In this document: piece by piece, positions 50,060 through 57,668 of the stretch
Layout of the letters: each line of letters begins with the position of its first letter
Numbering within the stretch: the first letter of the stretch is position 1
Source: Variovorax sp. WDL1
GTDB lineage: Bacteria; Pseudomonadota; Gammaproteobacteria; Burkholderiales; Burkholderiaceae_C
DNA length: 61,564 nt
Direction of reading: 5' to 3'
Assembly (NCBI RefSeq): GCF_001541225.1
Contig: NZ_LMTS01000027.1
Coordinates: 35,513-97,076 of the forward strand
Made by a program: the position numbers and the translations under genes
Notes under the pieces: generated by a model
What the model saw: the letters and a program-made list of their open reading frames with translations, nothing else
Told to the model about the DNA's origin: nothing
The model's database searches: none

Positions 50060-50926
50060 ATGAAACGACAGTTCCTCCAGACCGCCCTCTTCTGCCTGCT
50101 CGGCCTGGCCTCCGGCCTGCCGGTCCATGCGCAGACCGCCACCACGCTGCGCGTCTCGGCCATCCCCGACGAGGCGCCTACCGAGCTGCAGCGCAAGTTC
50201 AAGCCGCTGGGCGAGTACCTGAAGAAGGAGACCGGGCTCGACGTGCAGTTCACGCCGGTCACCGACTACGCGGCCGTGGTCGAGGGCCTGGCCGGCAACA
50301 AGATCGACCTGGCCTGGCTCGGGGGCTTTACCTTCGTGCAGGCCAGGCTGCGCACCAACGGCGCGGCCGTGCCGATCGTGCAGCGCGCCGAGGACGAGAA
50401 GTTCACCAGCAAGTTCATCGTGCCGGCCGACAGCAAGGCGAAGACGCTGACGGACCTGCGGGGCGCCACATTCGCCTTCGGCTCGCCCTCCTCGACCTCG
50501 GGCCACCTGATGCCGCGCCATGTCCTGCTGCAGGCCGGCATCAACCCCGAGAAGGACTTCAAGACCGTCGCTTTCTCGGGTGCGCACGATGCGACGGTGG
50601 CCTTCGTGGCCTCGGGCCGGGCCGAGGCCGGCGTACTGAACGCCTCGGTCATGGACAAGCTCGTCGAGTCAGCGAACCCCAACGCCGCCAAGGTGCGCGT
50701 GCTGGCGACCACCGCCCCCTACTACGACTACAACTGGACCGTGCGCCCGGGCCTCGACGCCGCGACCACGAAGAAGCTGACCGACGCCTTCCTCAAGCTG
50801 GACCCGGCGAATCCGGCGCACAAGGAAGTCCTGGAGCTGCAGCGCGCCTCGAAGTTCATTCCGACCCAGGCCTCGAACTACGACGGCATCGAGGCGGCGG
50901 CGCGCTCGGCCGGTCTCATCAAGTAG
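50060..50926 (+). CDS. PhnD-type substrate-binding protein of a putative selenate/selenium ABC transporter
   Basis: The 288-residue receptor has a Sec signal (residues 1-24, cleaved after VHA) and the PhnD/phosphonate-type fold: [20 protein letters not shown] near residue 30, [20 protein letters not shown] near 87-107 and [20 protein letters not shown] near 140. PhnD relatives bind phosphonate or phosphate; those inside sen clusters have been proposed to bind selenium oxyanions. It starts 34 bases after senA. The sequence shows the receptor family, not the ligand. Confidence 0.82.
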   Translation: MKRQFLQTALFCLLGLASGLPVHAQTATTLRVSAIPDEAPTELQRKFKPLGEYLKKETGLDVQFTPVTDYAAVVEGLAGNKIDLAWLGGFTFVQARLRTNGAAVPIVQRAEDEKFTSKFIVPADSKAKTLTDLRGATFAFGSPSSTSGHLMPRHVLLQAGINPEKDFKTVAFSGAHDATVAFVASGRAEAGVLNASVMDKLVESANPNAAKVRVLATTAPYYDYNWTVRPGLDAATTKKLTDAFLKLDPANPAHKEVLELQRASKFIPTQASNYDGIEAAARSAGLIK

Positions 50927-50939
50927 GCGGGCCGCGCCG

Positions 50940-51770
50940 TTGACCGCAAGAGCCGCGCTGGCGCTGGAGGATGTCGGCCTGGTCCATGCCAACGGCCAGC
51001 GCGCGCTGCACGCAGTGACGCTGCGGGTGGCGCCGGGTGCACGCGTGGCCATCATCGGCCCCTCGGGGGCCGGCAAGACGAGCCTGCTGCGCATCGCCGC
51101 CACCGCGCTGCGCGCCAGCGAAGGGCGCGTCGAGGTGCTGGGCGCGCGGCCCTGGCAGTTGCGCGCCCGGCCGCTGAAGGCGTTGCGCGCGCGCATCGGG
51201 CTGATCCACCAGGCGCCGCCGATCCCGCCGCGGCTGCGCGTGGTCACGGCGGTGCTGGCCGGGCGGCTCGGCGCCTGGTCGGGCGCGCACGCCCTGGCCT
51301 CGTTGCTGGTGCCGGCCGACATCGCCGGCGCGCAGGCCGTGCTGGCCCGGCTGGACCTGGCGGACCGGCTGTTCGACCGCTGCGACCGGCTCTCGGGCGG
51401 CCAGCTGCAGCGCGTGGGCATGGCCCGCGTGCTCTACCAGGCGCCCGAACTGCTGCTGGCCGACGAGCCGGTGTCTGCGCTCGACCCTGCGCTGGCCGAC
51501 CTCGCGGTGGGCGAGCTGATTGCTCAGAGCCAGTCCAGCGGGGCGACCGTGGTCGCCTCCCTGCACGCGGTGGACCTGGCGCTGAAGTGGTTCGACCGCA
51601 TCGTCGGGCTGCGTGCGGGCGTGGTGGTCTTCGATGCGCCGGCCGCCGCGGTCAGCCGCACGATGCTGCAGGAGCTCTATGCGACCGAGGGCGGCGCGCT
51701 GCCGACCCAGGCGCCGGACTTCGTGCTCGAAGAGCGTCGCGCGCCTGTGCTGCCGGTCGCCTGCCGATGA
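50940..51770 (+). CDS. ABC-transporter ATP-binding protein (PhnC-like, selenium-uptake module)
   Basis: The 276-residue ATPase has Walker [10 protein letters not shown] (near residues 40-48), the signature [15 protein letters not shown] near 156-170, Walker [14 protein letters not shown] and an H-loop His in SLHAVDLA. The start at TTG 50940 is inferred because no ATG or GTG fits near the receptor stop 13 bases upstream. Its last codons overlap the start of the first permease (ATGA at 51767-51770). The PhnC-like family, receptor type and sen context point to selenium oxyanion uptake; phosphonate is the alternative. Confidence 0.83.
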   Translation: MTARAALALEDVGLVHANGQRALHAVTLRVAPGARVAIIGPSGAGKTSLLRIAATALRASEGRVEVLGARPWQLRARPLKALRARIGLIHQAPPIPPRLRVVTAVLAGRLGAWSGAHALASLLVPADIAGAQAVLARLDLADRLFDRCDRLSGGQLQRVGMARVLYQAPELLLADEPVSALDPALADLAVGELIAQSQSSGATVVASLHAVDLALKWFDRIVGLRAGVVVFDAPAAAVSRTMLQELYATEGGALPTQAPDFVLEERRAPVLPVACR

Positions 51771-52603
51771 ACGCGCTGCAGCACCCGCCGCCCTTGCGCG
51801 ACCCACTCGCGCGCCACCGGCTGGGCGCGCTGCTGCTCGCGCTGGTGGTGCTGTGGCCGATGCTGGTGATCGCGGAGTTCAAGCCCCAGGCGCTGCTGGC
51901 GCCCGGCAGCCTGCGCGTGATGGGCGGCTTCCTGGCGGGCTTCCTGCCGCCCGTCCTGACCGCGGATTTTCTCGGCCTGCTGGCGCGCGCGACGCTGGAA
52001 ACCCTTGCGATGGCAACCGCCGGCGTCGCACTCGCCTTCGTGCTCGCGGTGCCGCTGGCCTTCGTGGTGACGCGCTCGCTGTCGATCTCGCGCATCGGCC
52101 CCGGTCCCGGGCGCTGGCGCGGCGCGGCGATCCGGACGGCAGCGCGCGGCCTGCTCACCGTGCTGCGCGCGATCCCCGAACTGGTGTGGGCGCTGCTGCT
52201 GGTGCGGGCCTTCGGCCTGGGCCCGGCAGCGGGGGTGCTGGCGCTGGCGATCACCTATGGCGGCATGCTCGGCAAGGTCTACGCGGAGATCCTCGAATCG
52301 GGCGACACGCGGCCCGCGCGCGCATTGCTCGAGGCCGGCAGCGGGCGCATCGCAGCGCTCTTCTATGGCCTGCTGCCGGGCGCCGCGCAGGAGCTGGCTT
52401 CCTACACCGTCTACCGCTGGGAATGCGCGGTGCGCGCCTCCGTGGTGATGGGCTTCGTCGGCGCCGGCGGGCTGGGCCAGCTGATGGACCAGTCGATGAA
52501 GATGCTCAACGGCGGCGAGGCCTGCAGCATCCTGATCGTGTTCCTGCTGCTGGTGCTGATGGCCGATGCCTTGAGCGCGGCGCTGCGGAAGTGGCTGGCA
52601 TGA
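51767..52603 (+). CDS. ABC-transporter permease 1 (PhnE-like, selenium-uptake module)
   Basis: The 278-residue membrane protein has about six hydrophobic segments. The EAA-type loop of binding-protein-dependent permeases is [20 protein letters not shown], and [14 protein letters not shown] follows, a PhnE-typical stretch. The start overlaps the ATPase stop in an ATGA, giving translational coupling. A second permease lies 34 bases downstream, so the inner-membrane channel is probably a heterodimer. Confidence 0.85.
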   Translation: MNALQHPPPLRDPLARHRLGALLLALVVLWPMLVIAEFKPQALLAPGSLRVMGGFLAGFLPPVLTADFLGLLARATLETLAMATAGVALAFVLAVPLAFVVTRSLSISRIGPGPGRWRGAAIRTAARGLLTVLRAIPELVWALLLVRAFGLGPAAGVLALAITYGGMLGKVYAEILESGDTRPARALLEAGSGRIAALFYGLLPGAAQELASYTVYRWECAVRASVVMGFVGAGGLGQLMDQSMKMLNGGEACSILIVFLLLVLMADALSAALRKWLA

Positions 52604-52637
52604 GCCGCACGGCCGCTCCGAAGGCGAAGGTACTCCA

Positions 52638-53456
52638 GTGAATTCGATGCGCCCCACGGCCACCGAACGCGCCCGCGCCGCCGGACCCTGCCTTGGCTGC
52701 ATCCTGGCCACGGGTGCGATCCTGGTCGCGGTGATCGCCAGCTTCCTCTACCTCGGCATCGACTTCCGCGCGCTGGTGGCACGCGAGTCGCTGGCCTCGA
52801 TGGCGAAGTTCGTGGCCGAGTTCTTTCCGCCCGACCTGTCGCCGGCGTTCCTTACCAGGACCGCCTGGGGCGCACTGCAGACGCTGGCGGTTTCGGCCGT
52901 CGGCACGCTGCTCGCAATGCTGGGCGGCGCCGCGTTGGCACTGCCCGCCTCGGGCCGCTTCGGTCCGGCGCTGCGCCAGGCCTCGCGCTTCGTACTGAAC
53001 CTCCTGCGCAGCGTGCCCGAGCTGGTGTGGGCCGCGCTGATGGTGCTGGCGGCAGGGCTCGGGCCCTTCGCCGGGGTGCTGGCGCTGGCACTGCACACCA
53101 CCGGCGTGTTCGGCCGCCTGTTCGGCGAGACGCTCGAGAACGTGCCGCCCACGCCCGAGCGCGCGCTGCGCGACGCCGGCAGCGGCGCAGTTGCGGCCTT
53201 CGCCTACGGCAGCTTGCCGCTCGCATGGCCCCAATGGCTGGCCTATGCGCTGTACCGTTGGGAGATGAACATCCGCATGGCCGCCGTGCTCGGCTTCGTC
53301 GGCGCCGGCGGGCTCGGGCAGATGCTGTACTTTCATCTCTCGCTGTTCCAGCAGGCGCAGTCGGCGACGGTGATCGGCGCCATGTTCGTGCTGGTCTTCG
53401 TCGTGGACACTGCGAGCGGCCGGCTTCGGCGCGGGCTGGCACCCGCGCACGCCTGA
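52638..53456 (+). CDS. ABC-transporter permease 2 (PhnE-like, selenium-uptake module)
   Basis: The 272-residue membrane protein is the partner of the previous permease. It has similar hydrophobic segments, LRSVPELVWAALMVLAAGLG near residues 120-140 and the C-terminal [20 protein letters not shown] use the GTG at 52638, with GAAGG 6 bases upstream; ATG 52647 is an alternative that drops three residues. The unit of receptor, ATPase and two permeases is complete. Arginase begins 24 bases later on the same strand and could be read through. Confidence 0.85.
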   Translation: MNSMRPTATERARAAGPCLGCILATGAILVAVIASFLYLGIDFRALVARESLASMAKFVAEFFPPDLSPAFLTRTAWGALQTLAVSAVGTLLAMLGGAALALPASGRFGPALRQASRFVLNLLRSVPELVWAALMVLAAGLGPFAGVLALALHTTGVFGRLFGETLENVPPTPERALRDAGSGAVAAFAYGSLPLAWPQWLAYALYRWEMNIRMAAVLGFVGAGGLGQMLYFHLSLFQQAQSATVIGAMFVLVFVVDTASGRLRRGLAPAHA

Positions 53457-53480
53457 GAAGAACCTCCCGGAGATTCGCCC

Positions 53481-54398
53481 ATGAGCACCTTCACCACGGT
53501 CGAACTGATCGGCGCTCCCACCGACATCGGCGCCAGCGTACGCGGCGCCGGCATGGGGCCGGATGCGCTGCGGGTGGCGGACATCGCCGGCACCCTTTCG
53601 CGCCTGGGCTACGAGATCGTGGACCGGGGCAACCTGGCCGGGCCCGCGACCCCCTGGGCCGACCCGGCCAACGGGCTGCGGCACCTGGACGAAGTGGTGA
53701 GCTGGAACCGCGCGGTCTACGATGCCGTCGACCGCGCCCTTGGCGCCGGCCACCTGCCGCTGCTGATGGGCGGCGACCACTGCCTCGCGATCGGCTCGGT
53801 CAGCGCCATCGCCTGGCATGCGCGCCGGCGCGGCAAGAAGCTGCGCGTGCTGTGGCTGGATGCGCATTCCGACGTCAACACCGAGCGCACCAGCCCCAGC
53901 GGCAACATCCACGGCATGCCGGTCGCCTGCCTGCTCGGCCACGGGCCGCAGGCGCTGAGCGGCTGGAGCGGCGAGGCCGCGGCGCTGGAGCACGATTCGA
54001 TCCGCTTCATCGGTATCCGCAGCGTCGACGCGGAGGAGAAGGCGGCAATCCGCGCGCTCAGCCTGAACGTCTTCGACATGCGCCACATCGACGAACACGG
54101 CATGCGCACCACCATGACAGAGGCGCTGCAGGACATCGACGAGGAGACCCACCTGCACGTGAGCTTCGACCTCGACTGCCTGGACCCCGACTACGCGCCA
54201 GGGGTGGGCACCGGCGTGCGCGGCGGCCCGACCTGGCGCGAGATGCAGCTGTGCATGGAGATGATTGCCGACACCGGACGGCTCGCCTCGCTCGACGTCA
54301 CCGAGCTCAATCCCGCTCTGGATGTGCGCAACCGCACGGCGGAAGTGGCGGTGGAGCTGATCGAGAGCCTGTTCGGCAAGTCGACGCTGGTGCGCTGA
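53481..54398 (+). CDS. rocF: Arginase
   Basis: Arginase hydrolyses L-arginine to ornithine and urea with a two-Mn centre. The 305-residue protein has the ureohydrolase motifs GGDHCLAIGSVSAIAW (near residues 97-112), LWLDAHSDVNTERTSPSGNI (near 124-145) and SFDLDCLDPDYAPGVGTGV (near 230-250), carrying the His and Asp metal ligands. Length and N-terminus (VELIGAPTDIGASVRGAGMG) are normal for arginase rather than agmatinase. It follows the selenium transporter genes by 24 bases; a functional link is not expected. With GDH and PutA nearby it fits arginine/proline catabolism. Confidence 0.93.
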   Translation: MSTFTTVELIGAPTDIGASVRGAGMGPDALRVADIAGTLSRLGYEIVDRGNLAGPATPWADPANGLRHLDEVVSWNRAVYDAVDRALGAGHLPLLMGGDHCLAIGSVSAIAWHARRRGKKLRVLWLDAHSDVNTERTSPSGNIHGMPVACLLGHGPQALSGWSGEAAALEHDSIRFIGIRSVDAEEKAAIRALSLNVFDMRHIDEHGMRTTMTEALQDIDEETHLHVSFDLDCLDPDYAPGVGTGVRGGPTWREMQLCMEMIADTGRLASLDVTELNPALDVRNRTAEVAVELIESLFGKSTLVR

Positions 54399-54407
54399 AG
54401 CGTGTCG

Positions 54408-54605
54408 TCAGACGAGGCGCGCGAACACGCTGGGGAACACGCGCACCGAGAGGCCCAGGCTGCGCCGCACGGCCACGTCCTCCAGCCTCGCCCACTCGGT
54501 GGACGAGACCAGTGGCTGGCCGGTCTCCGGCAGCGTGCCGGCATTGCTTTCTTCCAGGGAGCGGGCCCACTCTTCAAAAGTGCGCTTTTGATGGCTGGAG
54601 GACAT
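54408..54605 (-). CDS. Small hypothetical protein
   Basis: A 65-residue frame opens at the ATG at 54605 (GGAGA about 9 bases upstream) with MSSSHQKRTFEEWARSLEES. It has no signal peptide, membrane segment or recognised domain; it is moderately charged with Leu/Val-rich stretches near the C-terminus. Its gene converges on arginase. It is plausible as a real small gene because it fills a gap behind a ribosome-site-like sequence, but it could be non-coding. The 146 bases upstream (54606-54751) are AT-rich and hold an inverted repeat, GTGAATAAATTCAC (54672-54685). Confidence 0.45.
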   Translation of the reverse strand: MSSSHQKRTFEEWARSLEESNAGTLPETGQPLVSSTEWARLEDVAVRRSLGLSVRVFPSVFARLV

Positions 54606-54751
54606 CAAGGGGAATCTCCATCGACAAAAACAAGATGGGCGAAGCGTACCGGCCACCCTTGCGGAACGGCAGTGAATAAATTCACCGAAGAAAACAAAAC
54701 ACTGCGCGTGACAACTCGCTCTCGCGCAAGCTTAGAACCTTTGGTTTCTTT

Positions 54752-55129
54752 TTACTGGTTGATGAGGTTGAGGATGTTGCCGTCGGGGTCCTTGAACCAC
54801 GCGACCTTCATCTCGCCCATGACGTGAATGTCGCCTTCGAGCCGCGTCTCAGGCATGTCGTAGCGCTCGAAGCGCACGCCCTTGGCCTTGAGCGCGCTGA
54901 CCAGTGCCTCGATCTCGTCGCCGACGGCCCAGGTGACCGCGGTCGCCTGATTGGTGCCGGCGTACTGCGAGCGGTAGACGTTGAGCGTCGAGACACCGCT
55001 CTGGAAGACGATCAAGTCATCGCCCTCGGCCTCGACCGGCACGAGCCCCAATATCTCCTCGTAGAACTGCTTCGCCCGGTCGAGGTCCTTGACCGCGAGG
55101 TTCGCGACCGCTTCCTTGTTTCCCAGCAT
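54752..55129 (-). CDS. VOC (glyoxalase-like) family protein
   Basis: The 125-residue protein is a single VOC unit pair: NLAVKDLDRAKQFYEEILGL near residues 10-29, then DDLIVFQSGVSTLNVYRSQY and the C-terminal VAWFKDPDGNILNLINQ. Candidate metal ligands are fewer than in glyoxalase I, so a binding or resistance role cannot be excluded. No neighbour suggests its substrate. It is divergent from the small gene at 55335 across about 205 bases that hold no further gene. Confidence 0.8.
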   Translation of the reverse strand: MLGNKEAVANLAVKDLDRAKQFYEEILGLVPVEAEGDDLIVFQSGVSTLNVYRSQYAGTNQATAVTWAVGDEIEALVSALKAKGVRFERYDMPETRLEGDIHVMGEMKVAWFKDPDGNILNLINQ

Positions 55130-55334
55130 GGCCTTGCTCCTTCAGAGAGGGTTGACGTCGAAACCAGTCGGAACACCGTCGCACAGCAGCCGCGTGAAAT
55201 CAATCGGCGGAAGCGACGTGCAGGCCGACACCGTAAAACGCGCCGAACCGTGAACTTTTCAGCGGCGAGAATTAATCACATCGTCTTACATTCTTAAGTA
55301 CTCATTTGAAGCATTTGACCGAGGAGCGAGAACA

Positions 55335-55562
55335 ATGGATGTGAGAAAGATCGGGTTGCTGGTGGAACAACCCTTCGATGGTTCCTATTACTGGGTGATC
55401 CACGAGGACGTGCGCCACGACGGCCGCTTCGAGGCGATGCAGCGCGCCGAGCGCCCCTTCGCGACCTATGCCGCCGCGCTCGCGCAGGGCTACGGCGTGA
55501 TGCAGCGCCTCTGCGGCCTGACCGGCCTGCCGGCCTGCGCGGCGCGTTCGGTCTCGATCTGA
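55335..55562 (+). CDS. Small hypothetical protein
   Basis: A 75-residue frame opens at the ATG at 55335, with GAGGAG 8 bases upstream: MDVRKIGLLVEQPFDGSYYW, then VIHEDVRHDGRFEAMQRAER. It is soluble and slightly basic, with no recognised domain. The upstream 60 bases are AT-rich (for example CTTACATTCTTAAGTACTC), as promoters are. It converges on the DUF2242 lipoprotein gene with a 9-base gap. The function is unknown; the ribosome site makes a real gene likely. Confidence 0.55.
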   Translation: MDVRKIGLLVEQPFDGSYYWVIHEDVRHDGRFEAMQRAERPFATYAAALAQGYGVMQRLCGLTGLPACAARSVSI

Positions 55563-55571
55563 TCCTGATCG

Positions 55572-56195
55572 TCAGCCCCGCGAGGGCGACAGCGGTACCG
55601 GACGCAGCGGCGAATCGGTGCTCGGCGCCGGCATCGCGGGCGGTGCGACCGGGGTGCTCTGCACCGCCTCGGGCACGAGGAAGCGGTCGATCAGGGCGAA
55701 GAAGCGATCGTAGAAGCGCTCGTCGGTCAGCGTCTCGCTGGCCACCTTGACCAGCGCGTCATCGCTCGATGAAAAAGGCAGCGACAGCGAGCCCAGCGCG
55801 CCGACGCCCACGCTGGCCGAGTTGTTGACCTTCTTGAGGCTGTAGCGGTCCTGCAGCGCGCTGGCGAAGGCGATGGTGCTCGCGCCGCCGCTGTCGCGCG
55901 CGCAGACCACGCGCAGTTCGACCTCCACATGGACCTCGCTGGCAGGCTGGAAGCTCTTGCGGCCTGCCACCAGGTCGGCGTTGGCAGCCGTCACGAGATA
56001 GCCCTGGCTCAGCAGCGCGCGCCGCGCGGCCTCGCAGGTCTGGGCCTGGGGCGCGCGAAAGCTGCGCGTATGGGTGGTGGTCGAATCGAATTCCTCGGGG
56101 TCGTAGGAGACCTGCCGGGGGGAAGTGATGCCGCAGCCCGCGAGAACGAGCGTGAACAGCAGCGCAAGGGCTGCGTGCGGGAAGGGAGGGCGCAT
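55572..56195 (-). CDS. DUF2242 lipoprotein
   Basis: The 207-residue protein has a lipoprotein signal with lipobox LVLAGC (Cys21), so it is membrane-anchored toward the periplasm. The DUF2242 domain spans about residues 50-170: TCEAARRALLSQGYLVTAAN, then SEVHVEVELRVVCARDSGGA and ETLTDERFYDRFFALIDRFL. The C-terminus is Pro/Ser-rich. The family is common in betaproteobacteria and of unknown function. The ATG at 56195 gives a complete signal peptide; an in-frame start further upstream would not. Confidence 0.8.
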   Translation of the reverse strand: MRPPFPHAALALLFTLVLAGCGITSPRQVSYDPEEFDSTTTHTRSFRAPQAQTCEAARRALLSQGYLVTAANADLVAGRKSFQPASEVHVEVELRVVCARDSGGASTIAFASALQDRYSLKKVNNSASVGVGALGSLSLPFSSSDDALVKVASETLTDERFYDRFFALIDRFLVPEAVQSTPVAPPAMPAPSTDSPLRPVPLSPSRG

Positions 56196-56312
56196 GAGAA
56201 GGAAGCCAGTGCCGGGATGCGGAATGCTACCGGCTGCAGCCACGATTGGACGCCGCCGCACCCCCGGTGTTCCCCGGCCTCGATCCCGGATGCGAATCAG
56301 CCTCTCAGGCGC

Positions 56313-57584
56313 TCAGGGATACAGGCCGCGCTCCTGCCGCGCCATCAGAATGCGCTCGCAGGCCACGGCGAAAGTCGCTGTACGCAACGTGATCCGGTGC
56401 CTGTCGGCGGTGTCCCAGATCTGGTTGAGCGCGTTCATCATGATGCGGTCCAGCCGCTGGTTGATCTCGTCCTCGTCCCAGAAGAAGGACGAGAAGTCCT
56501 GCACCCACTCGAAGTAGCTGACCGTCACGCCGCCGGCGTTGCAGATCACGTCGGGCACGACCAGCACGCCGCGCTCGGCCAGGATGTCGTCGGCGGTGGG
56601 CACGGTCGGACCGTTGGCGCCTTCGAGCACGAGCCTGGCCTGGGTCTTCTGCGCGCGTTCGGCGGTCAGCTGGCCTTCGAGTGCCGCAGGGATGAGGATG
56701 TCGCAGGCCACGTTCCAGAAGGATTCGTTGGCGATCACGTCGCCGCCCTTGAAGCCGACCACCCCTTCGGTGCGCGCCAGCGGCAGCAGCGTCTTGAGGT
56801 CGAGCCCGTTGGCGTTGACGATGGTGCCGGTGTGGTCCTGCACCGCGACGATCTTCGCGCCGGCCTCGGCGAAGAGTTCCGCCGCCACCGAACCGACGTT
56901 GCCGAAGCCCTGCACCGCGACGCGCGCGCCGCGCAGGTCCAGGCCCAGCCGGCGCGCCGCCTCGCGGCCGGTGACGAACACGCCGCGGCCGGTCGCCTTC
57001 ACCCGGCCGAGCGAGCCGCCCAGGTGCAGCGGCTTGCCGGTGACGACGCCCGTGGCGGTGCCGCCGACGTTCATCGAGTAGGTGTCCATCATCCAGGCCA
57101 TCACCTGGGCGTTGGTGTTGACGTCGGGCGCGGGGATGTCCTGCTGCGGGCCGATGATGATGCCGATCTCGCTGGTGTAGCGGCGCGTCACCCGCTCGAG
57201 TTCCTTGTGCGTGAGCTTCTTCGGGTCGACGCGGATGCCGCCCTTGGCGCCGCCGTAGGGCAGGTTCACTGCAGCGGTCTTCACCGTCATCCATGCCGAC
57301 AGGGCCATCACCTCTTCCAGCGTCACGTCGGGGTGGAAGCGCACACCGCCCTTGCCCGGGCCGCGCGACATGTTGTGCTGCACGCGGTAGCCTTCGAAGT
57401 GGGCGATGCTGCCGTCGTCCATCTCGATCGGCACGTCGACGATCAGCGCGCGCTTGGGGCGCTTGAGCGTCTCCACCCAGCGGGACAGCTCGCCCAGGTA
57501 GGGCACCACGCGGTCCACCTGCGAAAGGTAGGTGCCCCAGGGGCTGTTGGGGGTCGGTTGGACGTAGGACAGATCGGCACTCAT
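56313..57584 (-). CDS. gdhA: Glutamate dehydrogenase (Glu/Leu/Phe/Val dehydrogenase family)
   Basis: The enzyme interconverts glutamate and 2-oxoglutarate plus ammonia. The 423-residue protein has the substrate domain with [20 protein letters not shown] and the catalytic stretch [17 protein letters not shown], then a Rossmann NAD(P) fold ([20 protein letters not shown]). The C-terminal part [20 protein letters not shown] is typical. Length is normal. It is encoded after putA on the same strand, so proline is converted to glutamate by PutA and then to 2-oxoglutarate here. Cofactor preference (NAD versus NADP) is not decided. Confidence 0.92.
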   Translation of the reverse strand: MSADLSYVQPTPNSPWGTYLSQVDRVVPYLGELSRWVETLKRPKRALIVDVPIEMDDGSIAHFEGYRVQHNMSRGPGKGGVRFHPDVTLEEVMALSAWMTVKTAAVNLPYGGAKGGIRVDPKKLTHKELERVTRRYTSEIGIIIGPQQDIPAPDVNTNAQVMAWMMDTYSMNVGGTATGVVTGKPLHLGGSLGRVKATGRGVFVTGREAARRLGLDLRGARVAVQGFGNVGSVAAELFAEAGAKIVAVQDHTGTIVNANGLDLKTLLPLARTEGVVGFKGGDVIANESFWNVACDILIPAALEGQLTAERAQKTQARLVLEGANGPTVPTADDILAERGVLVVPDVICNAGGVTVSYFEWVQDFSSFFWDEDEINQRLDRIMMNALNQIWDTADRHRITLRTATFAVACERILMARQERGLYP

Positions 57585-57668
57585 GGCATTCAAGGCGTTG
57601 TTGCGAAGCCGTGCACGATAGTCGCGCCCCCGGCCCTGCGCCATGGTCTATGCGCGATGCGTTGCGCC

